Part shown: piece by piece, positions 1 through 7,207 of the stretch
How positions within the stretch are numbered: the stretch's first letter is position 1
How the letters are laid out: each line of letters begins with the position of its first letter
Assembly (NCBI GenBank): GCA_943328865.2
Contig: CALQBR020000005.1
Span: 1 to 16,390 of the forward strand
Source of the DNA: Sphingobacterium thalpophilum
Lineage (GTDB): Bacteria; Bacteroidota; Bacteroidia; Flavobacteriales; Flavobacteriaceae
Direction: 5' to 3'
DNA: 16,390 bases
The notes under the pieces: generated by a model
The model's input: only the letters and a program-made list of their open reading frames with translations
Database searches by the model: none
What the model was told of the DNA's origin: nothing
Program-made: the position numbers and the translations under genes

Positions 1-11
1 ACAAAGATGTT

Positions 12-19
12 TACTTTTG
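12..19 (+). promoter_or_regulatory. Bacteroidetes -7 promoter element
   Basis: The octamer TACTTTTG matches the Bacteroidetes -7 consensus TAnnTTTG exactly. It lies 19 bases before the start codon of the M14 peptidase gene, leaving a leader of about 10-15 bases. The matching -33 TTTG would fall outside the window, so the promoter cannot be confirmed in full. Confidence 0.5.
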
Positions 20-38
20 TAAAATCAAAAATGTCAGC

Positions 39-1193
39 ATGGATTTGGAGTTTTTATACAGTCGCTTTAAAGAGCAAAGTTTACACGGTCGTTATATTAC
101 TTTAAAGAATATAGAACCCATTTTAAATCGGTTTGAGTCAACAATTCAAATCGATATCATTGGACTATCAGTTCTTGGAAAGCCGATTTATCAATGTGAA
201 ATTGGTACTGGGAAAACAAGAATTTTGCTTTGGTCGCAAATGCATGGGAATGAAAGTACCACAACAAAAGCATTATTTGATTTTTTAAATTTATTAAATA
301 GTGATACTGTTCTTGCTAAAGCATTACGAAGCCACTTTACTTTTTGTTGTTTGCCGATGCTAAATCCCGACGGGGCATTGCTTTATACAAGAGAAAATGC
401 GAATAAAATGGATTTAAATAGGGATTCTCAAACCTTATCGCAGCCCGAAAGCAGATTGTTGCGCGCCACTTTTGAGCGATTTAAACCCCATTATTGTTAT
501 AACTTACATGATCAGCGTACAATTTTCGGAACTGAAAATACCAATAAACCCGCTACGGTTTCTTTTTTAGCGCCTTCTTATAATGAAGCACGTGAAGTTA
601 ATGAGGTTCGGATGAAAGCCATTGCTGTGATTGTCGCTATGAATCAAGCTTTACAATCTTATATCCCAAGCCAAGTAGGTCGATTTGATGATTCATTTAA
701 TATCAATTGTATAGGAGATACTTTTCAGTCTTTACAGGTACCTACTATTTTGATTGAAGCTGGACATTTTCCGGCAGATTATGATAGGGAAGAAACTAGA
801 AAATACATTTTCATGGCATTGCTTTCGGGTTTTGAATTTCTCTCAAAAAGAAATTCTAATGACAGTAGATTAAGTGAATATTTGAATATTCCTCAAAATA
901 AAGTCTATTTTTATGATTTTGTCTTTAAAAATGTCAAAATTAATTATGATGATACTCAAATAATCACGAATTTTGCGGCTCAATACAAAGAAGAGTTAAT
1001 TGATCATCAGCTTTTTTTAAACGCATATATTGTTGATATTGGCGAATTAAAAGATATTCAAGGACATTTTGAATATGATGCACATGAAGCTTTATATGAA
1101 AATGTGGAAGGCAACTTTCCTAAAGTGAATCAAAGGGCAACCTTTTCTTTGGGGAAAAATATTAAAATTGTTAATGGCTTGGTAACAGGATAG
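39..1193 (+). CDS. M14-family zinc carboxypeptidase-like protein
   Basis: A 384-residue protein with the zinc carboxypeptidase (M14) signature. The first metal-binding motif HGNE is at residues 69-72 (His69, Glu72), an Asn-Arg pair at 127-128 (DLNRD) suits substrate-carboxylate binding, a third ligand His157 sits in NLHDQ, and the likely catalytic Glu240 is in ILIEAG. The catalytic domain spans about residues 15-265. The rest, to 384, is a beta-rich tail of unknown role. No signal peptide or membrane segment is visible, so it probably acts in the cytoplasm, on a small peptide or an N-acyl amino acid; the succinylglutamate desuccinylase/aspartoacylase branch of the fold is an alternative. The ATG at 39 follows a good -7 element; the ATG at 31 is in another frame. 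The substrate cannot be read from sequence. Confidence 0.8.
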   Translation: MDLEFLYSRFKEQSLHGRYITLKNIEPILNRFESTIQIDIIGLSVLGKPIYQCEIGTGKTRILLWSQMHGNESTTTKALFDFLNLLNSDTVLAKALRSHFTFCCLPMLNPDGALLYTRENANKMDLNRDSQTLSQPESRLLRATFERFKPHYCYNLHDQRTIFGTENTNKPATVSFLAPSYNEAREVNEVRMKAIAVIVAMNQALQSYIPSQVGRFDDSFNINCIGDTFQSLQVPTILIEAGHFPADYDREETRKYIFMALLSGFEFLSKRNSNDSRLSEYLNIPQNKVYFYDFVFKNVKINYDDTQIITNFAAQYKEELIDHQLFLNAYIVDIGELKDIQGHFEYDAHEALYENVEGNFPKVNQRATFSLGKNIKIVNGLVTG

Positions 1194-1266
1194 TTTTTCT
1201 TTATACATTCTATTAATTTTTCAATCGTTTTCTAGACAATTATTGCAGACAGTAAATAAATATTTT

Positions 1267-1746
1267 ATGAGTAAGTTTCGTTTAGATGAAGTCGATCACC
1301 AAATTTTGGATATGTTGATTGATAATACAAGAGTTCCCTTTACAGATATCGCTAAGAAATTATTGATTTCCGCTGGAACTGTTCATGTAAGAGTCAAAAA
1401 AATGGAAGAGGCTGGCATTATTATGGGGTCTTCTTTGTCGCTTGATTATGAGAAATTAGGCTATTCATTTATTGCTTATGTGGGTGTTTTTCTTAATAAT
1501 ACTTCGCAAACTAAATTTGTTTTGGAGCGTATTAATGAAATTCCATACGTTACGGTAGCGCATATTACTACAGGAAAATTTAATATTTTTTGTAAAATAA
1601 GAGCGAAGGATACCAAACATGCTAAAGATGTAATCTTTATGATTGATGACATTGAAGGAGTGTACCGAACAGAAACGATGATTTCATTGGACGAAAGTAT
1701 CAATGATAAAAAACGCTTGATGCACACGATTTTTAAAAATATGTAA
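1267..1746 (+). CDS. Lrp/AsnC-family transcriptional regulator
   Basis: A 159-residue one-component regulator. Residues 5-55 form an N-terminal winged helix-turn-helix (LDEVDHQIL, then DIAKKLLISAGTVHVRVKKM as the HTH, then EEAGII). Residues about 65-140 form the RAM (Lrp ligand-binding, oligomerisation) domain, with the GKFNIFCKI strand where amino-acid effectors usually bind near subunit interfaces. The length is normal for the family. I chose the ATG at 1267, giving MSKFRLDEVD, over an in-frame TTG 24 bases upstream because the family begins just before the LD..D..IL motif. It lies 73 bases after the peptidase gene on the same strand and may be co-transcribed; amino-acid-responsive control of that gene is only an inference. 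A strong terminator follows. Confidence 0.9.
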   Translation: MSKFRLDEVDHQILDMLIDNTRVPFTDIAKKLLISAGTVHVRVKKMEEAGIIMGSSLSLDYEKLGYSFIAYVGVFLNNTSQTKFVLERINEIPYVTVAHITTGKFNIFCKIRAKDTKHAKDVIFMIDDIEGVYRTETMISLDESINDKKRLMHTIFKNM

Positions 1747-1766
1747 TACGTTTGAAATTAACATAC

Positions 1767-1803
1767 AAACCTCATTCTACCATAGGAAATGAGGTTTTTT
1801 TTA
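1767..1803 (+). terminator. Rho-independent terminator after the Lrp gene
   Basis: A perfect 10-bp inverted repeat (AAACCTCATT at 1767-1776, AATGAGGTTT at 1788-1797) encloses an 11-base loop. The T run of the right arm continues to 1802. It lies 20 bases after the Lrp stop codon and ends the peptidase-Lrp unit. Confidence 0.85.
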
Positions 1804-1818
1804 TTAAAATAGTAGACA

Positions 1819-2334
1819 ATGAAATTAGATCAATTACCTGTAAATGAATATGCTCCATTCTATGAAGGTTACATTAAGACTTTAGATAATGTTGAGTTAT
1901 TGGAAGAGTTAGAGATTTGTGTTCATGATTTTATTCGTTTTGTTCAGAATATACCAATGGATAAGTTTGATTTTCGTTATGCTGAAGGAAAATGGACCAT
2001 CAAGGATATTATCCAACATCTCATAGATGTAGAACGTGTTTTTAGTTACCGTGCTTTGCGCATTGCTAGAAATGACGCTACTTCTCTTCCGGGTTTTGAT
2101 GAGAATTTTTATGTAACTAATGCCAATGCCAATACTAGAAGTATTCAGGAATTATTGTCTGAACTGGCTTTGGTAAGACAATCAACATTGTTTCTTTTTA
2201 AAAGCTTTACTCCAGCGCAATTAGGAAAAATCGGAATCGCTTCTGATAGACAGGTTTCGGTTCGTGCTATAGGCTTTATTCTTATCGGACATCAAAAACA
2301 CCATCAAGAAGTGTTTAGACAAAGGTATTTGTAG
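1819..2334 (+). CDS. DinB-superfamily (DinB_2) protein
   Basis: A 171-residue four-helix-bundle protein of the DinB/YfiT-like superfamily. Recognition rests on the WTIKDIIQHLIDVERV segment (residues 59-74), typical of the helix carrying the first metal ligand (His67), and the C-terminal GHQKHHQEV segment (157-165), which offers His158 and His161/His162. Together they form the usual three-histidine metal site. Members bind a divalent metal; many act as thiol-dependent transferases or hydrolases, but most are uncharacterised, so no reaction can be assigned. The gene stands alone between the upstream terminator and a convergent glycosylase-like gene. The ATG at 1819 comes just after the terminator, leaving very little room for a separate promoter. 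Confidence 0.85.
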   Translation: MKLDQLPVNEYAPFYEGYIKTLDNVELLEELEICVHDFIRFVQNIPMDKFDFRYAEGKWTIKDIIQHLIDVERVFSYRALRIARNDATSLPGFDENFYVTNANANTRSIQELLSELALVRQSTLFLFKSFTPAQLGKIGIASDRQVSVRAIGFILIGHQKHHQEVFRQRYL

Positions 2335-2335
2335 T

Positions 2336-2815
2336 TTAGGCTAAAAACTGTGCCCAAATTTCAAATTTTTTCTCCAAAGGCATCGTATTGGCTGGACTCG
2401 TTGAAGGCATTACAAAATAGGTAATGCCTTGAATTTGTCCGAATTTTTTAAAAAAGTATCGATGACTTTCTTTTCCATTAAACACAATTCTATTAATGGA
2501 TGGACATTGTTTTAAAAGCCCTTCAAAATCATTTTCTACAGGTTTTTTAATATGAATATCCAAGCTTCCTTGTCTTTTACAATTTTTTAAAACATCCCAT
2601 AATCCAATTTTGTGATTTTGAAGTGTTTTTACTTTCTCTTCAAAAGCATCAGGTATTGGCATTGTGTCAAGTAGCCGGAAGAGAATGGTCCAAAAATGAA
2701 TTCTAGTATGGCCATAGTATTCTTGCTTTGCTAGTGAAGTTATACCTGGAATAGTTCCTAAAATCAATATTTTGGTTTCTGAGTTTATAATAGGAGCAAA
2801 GGAAGTAATCATCAT
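2336..2815 (-). CDS. DNA-deoxyinosine glycosylase-like protein (UDG superfamily, family 6)
   Basis: A 159-residue single-domain protein of the uracil-DNA glycosylase superfamily, closest to the hypoxanthine-DNA glycosylase group that removes deaminated bases. The first motif LILGTIPGITSL (residues 17-28) and the YYGHxxxxFW block (33-42) identify it, and MPSTSPAN (136-143) is the DNA-intercalating motif near the C terminus. One thing is odd. The family normally reads NxFW where this protein has IHFW, so residue 39 is Ile (codon ATT) instead of the Asn regarded as catalytic; one base change would explain it. Activity is therefore in doubt. The stop codon lies 1 base from that of the convergent DinB gene, with no terminator between them. 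A second in-frame ATG follows the first directly, so the start is uncertain by one codon. Confidence 0.8.
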   Translation of the reverse strand: MMITSFAPIINSETKILILGTIPGITSLAKQEYYGHTRIHFWTILFRLLDTMPIPDAFEEKVKTLQNHKIGLWDVLKNCKRQGSLDIHIKKPVENDFEGLLKQCPSINRIVFNGKESHRYFFKKFGQIQGITYFVMPSTSPANTMPLEKKFEIWAQFLA

Positions 2816-2833
2816 ATTGAATAAAAATATTTA

Positions 2834-2863
2834 TAAAAAAAGGAACTCATTTGGAGTTCCTTT
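2834..2863 (-). terminator. Rho-independent terminator of the DHS-like/acidic-protein unit
   Basis: A perfect 10-bp inverted repeat (AAAGGAACTC at 2839-2848, GAGTTCCTTT at 2854-2863) has a 5-base loop. Read on the minus strand it is followed by a U run (A run at 2835-2840 on the plus strand). It begins 12 bases after the stop codon of the acidic protein gene and separates that unit from the glycosylase-like gene. Confidence 0.85.
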
Positions 2864-2875
2864 ACTATTTTAAAT

Positions 2876-3259
2876 TTAATCTTCATCATCCTCATCAGCT
2901 ATATCAGCAGGATCATTATCCTCTTCGTCGTCTGAATCAAGATCAGGTTTATCACTCTGATCTTCTTCGTCCTCGTCATCCTCATCTTGGTCACCAAGAT
3001 CAATACCTTTAATCGCTTCTAACGGAGCAATAATGTCATCATCTTCGTCAAAATTAATAATTCTTGAGGCTAGTTTAGTGCTAATTTTAACCAAGTAAAT
3101 AGTGTCCTCTGTTTTTACTTCAACGGCTTCAATAGTCTCGTCTTTGTGATTTTTAAATCGGATAATATTCGAATCATCATATCCATCGGGAAATTTCTCT
3201 ACCAATAGGTTTAAAATTTCATTAGTCAATTTGCTGTAATCAACAATAATTCTTTTCAT
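2876..3259 (-). CDS. Small protein with very acidic C-terminal tail, function unknown
   Basis: A 127-residue protein that I do not recognise functionally. Residues 1-80 look like a compact folded domain (MKRIIVDYSKLTNEI..., then IEAVEVKTEDTIYLVKIS strands). Residues about 70-127 become almost entirely Asp/Glu with a few Ser, Gln and Pro, and should be disordered and strongly negative. The layout of a small globular head plus polyacidic tail recalls the RNA polymerase delta subunit, but I see no sequence match that would support that name. It starts 6 bases after the stop of the deoxyhypusine-synthase-like gene and shares its terminator, so the two are almost certainly co-transcribed. Related flavobacterial proteins are, from memory, sometimes labelled 'DNA primase'; nothing here supports that. 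Confidence 0.75.
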   Translation of the reverse strand: MKRIIVDYSKLTNEILNLLVEKFPDGYDDSNIIRFKNHKDETIEAVEVKTEDTIYLVKISTKLASRIINFDEDDDIIAPLEAIKGIDLGDQDEDDEDEEDQSDKPDLDSDDEEDNDPADIADEDDED

Positions 3260-3265
3260 AATGTT

Positions 3266-4237
3266 CTATAAGTCTAATAAATAAGCAAAAATTAACGGCG
3301 CTACAATTGTGGCATCTGATTCTATAATAAACTTAGGCGTGTTAATGTCTAATTTACCCCAAGTGATTTTTTCATTTGGAACTGCTCCAGAATAAGATCC
3401 GTAGCTAGTGGTAGAATCGGATATTTGACAAAAATAACTCCAAAAAGGAACGTCATGCATTTCCATATCTTGGTATAACATAGGAACTACACAAATAGGA
3501 AAATCTCCAGCAATTCCTCCACCAATTTGGAAGAAACCTACGCCATTACTACTATTTTTTGAGTACCAATCAGCCAAGAAAGTCATGTATTCGATTCCAG
3601 ACTTCATGGTAGAGGCCTTTAAATCACCTTTGATAACATAAGAAGCAAATATATTTCCCATGGTGCTGTCTTCCCAACCTGGAACGATAATTGGAAGGTT
3701 CTTTTCGGCAGCAGCATACATCCAACTGTCTTTAAGGTCAATTTCATAATATTCTTCAAGAACACCTGACAACAACATTTTGTACATGAATTCATGTGGT
3801 AAAAAACGTTCTCCATTATCATCGGCATCTTTCCATATTTTATAGATGTGTTTTTGTAAACGACGGAAGGCTTCATGTTCTGGAATACAAGTATCTGTAA
3901 CTCGGTTCAATCCTCTCTCTAGTAAATCCCACTCTTCTTGTGGGGTTAAATCACGGTAGTTAGGCACTCTTTCGTAATGGGAATGGGCTACCAAATTCAT
4001 AATATCTTCTTCAAGATTTGCTCCTGTGCAAGAAATAATTTGAACTTTATCCTGACGAATCATTTCGGCAAAAATCTTTCCAATTTCCGCGGTACTCATC
4101 GCTCCAGCCATTGTTACCATCATTTTTGCGCCATTAGCTAATTGCTGTTCATAAGCTTTAGCAGCATCAACTAAAGATGCAGAATTGAAATGCAAGTAAT
4201 GTTTTTCAATAAACTGACTGATTGGTCCTTTACCCAT
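3266..4237 (-). CDS. Deoxyhypusine synthase-like enzyme (bacterial)
   Basis: A 323-residue NAD-dependent aminoalkyltransferase-type protein homologous to deoxyhypusine synthase. Family blocks: GAMSTAEIGKIFAEMI near residues 45-60, SCTGANLEED at 69-78, WEDSTMGN at 188-195, IGGG at 238-241 and the C-terminal EKITWGK at 289-295. By eye, Lys295, Trp293 and Glu289 match human Lys329, Trp327 and Glu323. However, residues matching human His288, Asp316 and Asp243 are Asp245, Tyr282 and Asn195. Bacteria lack eIF5A, so the acceptor is probably a free amine such as putrescine or agmatine. This would make a polyamine (homospermidine-like or an aminoalkyl-agmatine), consistent with the arginine decarboxylase next door. 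I use the ATG at 4237; a longer in-frame ATG at 4276 would add a Lys/Asn-rich stretch lacking family similarity. Confidence 0.85.
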   Translation of the reverse strand: MGKGPISQFIEKHYLHFNSASLVDAAKAYEQQLANGAKMMVTMAGAMSTAEIGKIFAEMIRQDKVQIISCTGANLEEDIMNLVAHSHYERVPNYRDLTPQEEWDLLERGLNRVTDTCIPEHEAFRRLQKHIYKIWKDADDNGERFLPHEFMYKMLLSGVLEEYYEIDLKDSWMYAAAEKNLPIIVPGWEDSTMGNIFASYVIKGDLKASTMKSGIEYMTFLADWYSKNSSNGVGFFQIGGGIAGDFPICVVPMLYQDMEMHDVPFWSYFCQISDSTTSYGSYSGAVPNEKITWGKLDINTPKFIIESDATIVAPLIFAYLLDL

Positions 4238-4334
4238 TTTTTTATTTTTTATTTTATAATTTAAATTAAAGTTCAAGAATTAAAGTCGGAATTCCAAGTT
4301 TTTTTGAAAATTAGGAATTAATAAAGAATCATTA

Positions 4335-5732
4335 TTATTTATCATATCCCAATATTTTCAAAACATCTTCCGAGGTTTGTTGTTCAGAGAAAACTTCAGT
4401 AGCCAAAATCCCATTTTCATCGCGATCGATCAAAATATGTTTGGGCTGCGGAATCAAACAGTGGTGTAATCCACCATATCCTCCGATGGTTTCCTGATAG
4501 GCACCCGTGTTAAAAAATCCTATAAATAAAGGTTTTTCTTTGTTGTATTTTGGTAAATATATCGCATTCATATTTTGTTCTGAGTTGTAATAATCGTCGC
4601 TATCACAAGTCATCCCGCCTAATAAGACCCTTTCGTAGGTGTCGTTCCAACGGTTTACAGCAAGCATTACAAAACGCTTGTTTATCGCCCAAGTATCGGG
4701 TAAAGTAGTAATAAAAGAGGAGTCGATCATATTCCATTTCTCCCTGTCATTTTGCTGTTTTTGGTATAAAACCTGATAAATAGCACCGCCACTTTCCCCA
4801 ACGGTGAAAGAACCAAATTCTGTAAATATATTAGGGACGGCTACTTCAGCTTCATCACACGCAATCTTGATTTGATTGATGATTTCGTCAATCATATACT
4901 GATAATCGTATTCGAATGCCAATGAATTTTTGATAGGAAATCCACCACCAATATTTAGACTATCTAATGAAGGACATTCTTTTTTAAGTGCTACATACAC
5001 TTTGATACATTTAACCAATTCATTCCAATAATAAGCATTGTCATTAATACCCGTATTGATAAAAAAGTGTAACATTTTAAGTTCCAATCTTTTATTTTCT
5101 TGAATTTGTTTTTTGTAAAAAGGAACAATATTTCTATATCCGATACCCAATCTTGAGGTATAGAATTCAAATTTAGGTTCTTCTTCGGCTGCAATTCGGA
5201 TACCAATTTTGAATTTTCCTTTGATTTGCGCTTGAAGTAAATCCAACTCTTCATAATTATCAATAATTGGAATGGTGTTTTTATGGCCATTATTAATAAT
5301 TCTAGCAATGTTCTCTATGTATTGGTCTCTTTTAAAACCATTACAAATCACATAAGTGCTTTTGTTTATTTTTCCAGATTGCATCAAATTCTCGACGATA
5401 TTAATGTCAAAAGCTGATGATGTTTCAATGTGGACATTATTTTTGAAAGCCTCATTCATAATGTATTCAAAATGAGAACTTTTGGTGCAGTAGCAATAGT
5501 AGTATTTACCGTCGTATTTGTTTTTTTCCATTGCATTTCGGAACCAAGTTTTGGCTCTGTTGATATTTTTGGAAATCTGAGGTAAATAAGTGAATTTTAG
5601 CGGGGTACCGTATTGTTCTACTAATTTCATCAAATCGATGTTGTGAAATTGTAGGTTGTCTTTGTTTAAATTGAACTCCTCTTGAGGGAAATAATACGTT
5701 TGGTTGATTAAATCGAAATATTTAGTATTCAT
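4335..5732 (-). CDS. speA: Arginine decarboxylase (PLP, alanine-racemase/ODC fold)
   Basis: A 465-residue group IV (fold III) PLP decarboxylase, probably converting arginine to agmatine in the cytoplasm. Lys84 in CTKSSHF is the Schiff-base lysine, placed like the KxN/KSN lysine of the family. His222 (HFFINTG) should stack on PLP, GGGF at 262-265 binds the phosphate, Glu305 (TEFG) faces the ring nitrogen, and Cys376-Asp377 (GGMTCDSDD) is the cross-subunit catalytic pair. Tyr412 (NTGAY) is also conserved. The protein is shorter than the roughly 630-residue E. coli SpeA and resembles the compact Bacteroidetes form, so substrate choice among arginine, ornithine and lysine rests on lineage and context. 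It is followed on the same strand by the deoxyhypusine-synthase-like gene; the window contains no agmatinase. Confidence 0.85.
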   Translation of the reverse strand: MNTKYFDLINQTYYFPQEEFNLNKDNLQFHNIDLMKLVEQYGTPLKFTYLPQISKNINRAKTWFRNAMEKNKYDGKYYYCYCTKSSHFEYIMNEAFKNNVHIETSSAFDINIVENLMQSGKINKSTYVICNGFKRDQYIENIARIINNGHKNTIPIIDNYEELDLLQAQIKGKFKIGIRIAAEEEPKFEFYTSRLGIGYRNIVPFYKKQIQENKRLELKMLHFFINTGINDNAYYWNELVKCIKVYVALKKECPSLDSLNIGGGFPIKNSLAFEYDYQYMIDEIINQIKIACDEAEVAVPNIFTEFGSFTVGESGGAIYQVLYQKQQNDREKWNMIDSSFITTLPDTWAINKRFVMLAVNRWNDTYERVLLGGMTCDSDDYYNSEQNMNAIYLPKYNKEKPLFIGFFNTGAYQETIGGYGGLHHCLIPQPKHILIDRDENGILATEVFSEQQTSEDVLKILGYDK

Positions 5733-5789
5733 TTATTTGTCGGTAATATTAGATTAAAAGTAATTGAAAAAATTAAATGAATCTAATTT

Positions 5790-5969
5790 TCAAACCCGAA
5801 TATTAGCGAAAACAATTTGAAGGTTCTCTTGATAAATGTTACTGTTTTTTGAAAAATCAAATTTTAGGATTTCTTTTACCGCAATGGAACTATCAAATAA
5901 TCCCAAATAAGAATTATTGTTTTGGCTCTTGCAGAAAGATTGTTTCCTTGTATTTTTCTTTTTATTCAT
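5790..5969 (-). CDS. Possible small protein (59 residues) in the speA leader
   Basis: An uninterrupted reading frame begins MNKKKNTRKQ and ends FANIRV. It has a Lys/Arg-rich first 10 residues, a single Cys13, an Asn/Ser patch, and then an ordinary mixed hydrophobic segment with no membrane helix. It fills most of the 294-base gap between aroB and the decarboxylase gene, on the same strand as both, and ends 57 bases before the decarboxylase start. A TAnnTTTG element lies only 5 bases upstream of its ATG, so if that promoter is used the message would be leaderless or the ATG barely included. I recognise no family. It may be a real small gene, an upstream ORF controlling the decarboxylase, or a chance ORF in a long 5' leader. 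Confidence 0.35.
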   Translation of the reverse strand: MNKKKNTRKQSFCKSQNNNSYLGLFDSSIAVKEILKFDFSKNSNIYQENLQIVFANIRV

Positions 5970-5974
5970 TCAGA

Positions 5975-5982
5975 CAAATGTA
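5975..5982 (-). promoter_or_regulatory. Bacteroidetes -7 promoter element upstream of small ORF and speA
   Basis: On the minus strand this reads TACATTTG, an exact TAnnTTTG match. A GTTG about 21 bases further upstream is a weak candidate for the -33 TTTG. It would drive a transcript covering the possible 59-codon ORF and speA, giving speA a leader of roughly 235 bases. Confidence 0.4.
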
Positions 5983-6026
5983 AAAAATTATATATCCGAT
6001 TTGCAACCCTTTTTATTAAAAAAATA

Positions 6027-7094
6027 TTAAGATTTATAATCTAGAAATGCTTGTTTAATTAGTTCATTTTCAACTTCTTGATTTATTTTAATTTTTCCAA
6101 TCCCTTCTATCAATGCAAATTGAATATTACCAAACTCGTTTTTCTTGTCATGAATGAGTAATTCGATGATAGGTGATAAGTCATTTTCTTCAAAAAAAAT
6201 GTTTTCAAAGATAGAATTAATGGTAGTCTTGATTTGGACATATTCCTCAGCGGAAATTAGCTTTTTTTTCCATGAAATATAACTCTCCAATATCATTCCC
6301 GCCGCAATAGCTTCTCCATGTAGCAAGAGATCTTTGTTTTCATTTTCCAAGAAATAACTCTCTATAGCATGTCCTAAAGTATGCCCAAAATTCAGCCCTT
6401 TTCGAATGCCATTTTCTGTTGGATCAAGTTGGACAATATTGTTTTTTATTTCGATAGAATTATAAATTAATTCATCAAAATCACTAAAATCAATTGCACT
6501 CAAATCCAAGAACTTTTCCCAATATAAAGAATCATAAATTAGTCCGTGTTTGAGCATTTCGGCTAATCCAGAGCGCATTTCATTTTGAGGAAGGGTTTCT
6601 AGATACTGCGTGTCTACCAAAACCATTTTAGGGGTATTTATGACGCCAATTTGGTTTTTTAAATTTCCCAAATCAACCCCATTTTTGCCACCTATTGAGG
6701 CGTCTACCATTGCCAATAGCGTAGTTGGAACATGAATAAAGTCGATTCCTCTTTTAAAAGTAGAGGCTATAAATCCACCTAAATCACTCACCACACCACC
6801 TCCTAAGTTGATTAATAGGCTTTTTCGGTCAGCTCCTAGTTCGGTGAGGACTTTCCAAATTTCAACACACGTATCTATACTTTTAAAACTTTCTCCAGCA
6901 TCAAATTCAATGATTTCAATGGTTAGGTCGGTTTCTAGGTACGGTAAGAATATAGGTAAGCAATACTCATTGGTATTGGTATCTGCAATGATAAACAAAT
7001 TGGAGTACTGATTATTGGCTAAATGTTTGTTGAGTGCCTCATATCCATTTTCATTAAAAAAAATAGAATAACCGTTGGCTTGAATAAATTGCAT
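6027..7094 (-). CDS. aroB: 3-dehydroquinate synthase
   Basis: This 355-residue enzyme should convert DAHP to 3-dehydroquinate, the second step of the shikimate pathway, using NAD and a divalent metal in the cytoplasm. The family blocks are complete: the NAD-binding GGGVVSDLGGF at residues 98-108, KRG at 114-116, DASIGGKNGVD at 131-141, and NFGHTLGHAIE at 235-245. The metal ligands appear to be Glu179 (GLAEMLKHG), His242 and His259 (HGEAIAAGM); their spacing is the same as in Bacillus AroB. The length is normal. The ATG at 7094 lies 19 bases from a TAnnTTTG element. It is transcribed away from the photolyase operon, and no other aromatic pathway gene is present, so it looks like a stand-alone housekeeping gene. 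Confidence 0.97.
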   Translation of the reverse strand: MQFIQANGYSIFFNENGYEALNKHLANNQYSNLFIIADTNTNEYCLPIFLPYLETDLTIEIIEFDAGESFKSIDTCVEIWKVLTELGADRKSLLINLGGGVVSDLGGFIASTFKRGIDFIHVPTTLLAMVDASIGGKNGVDLGNLKNQIGVINTPKMVLVDTQYLETLPQNEMRSGLAEMLKHGLIYDSLYWEKFLDLSAIDFSDFDELIYNSIEIKNNIVQLDPTENGIRKGLNFGHTLGHAIESYFLENENKDLLLHGEAIAAGMILESYISWKKKLISAEEYVQIKTTINSIFENIFFEENDLSPIIELLIHDKKNEFGNIQFALIEGIGKIKINQEVENELIKQAFLDYKS

Positions 7095-7113
7095 AATGGT
7101 TTTTAAATTTCAA

Positions 7114-7121
7114 CAAAAATA
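7114..7121 (-). promoter_or_regulatory. Bacteroidetes -7 element for aroB
   Basis: On the minus strand this reads TATTTTTG, matching TAnnTTTG exactly. It sits 19 bases from the aroB start codon, giving a short leader. No convincing TTTG is seen at the expected -33 position. Confidence 0.45.
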
Positions 7122-7207
7122 GGATAATATTCTTTCATTTTAATTTATAACAATAACAGCTTCTTTTTATTTATTAATAATGTAAATGACAAAAAAAACA
7201 CTTAATT

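Noticed and set aside
1243..1266. TTG start for the Lrp/AsnC gene
   Set aside because: The ATG at 1267 gives the normal family N terminus, and the extra residues have no family similarity.
1476..1727. Antisense open frame over the Lrp gene
   Set aside because: It lies fully inside a conserved gene and has no start context or motif of its own.
3266..4276. Hypusine modification of a translation factor, as the deoxyhypusine synthase name suggests
   Set aside because: Bacteria lack eIF5A, and several pocket residues differ from the eukaryotic enzyme. The longer start at 4276 was also dropped, because its extra 13 residues look like translated AT-rich leader.
4991..5308. Minus-strand open frame of about 105 codons within speA
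   Set aside because: It overlaps a well-supported gene in another frame, its composition is Lys/Leu/Ile-rich, and it has no recognisable motif: a shadow.
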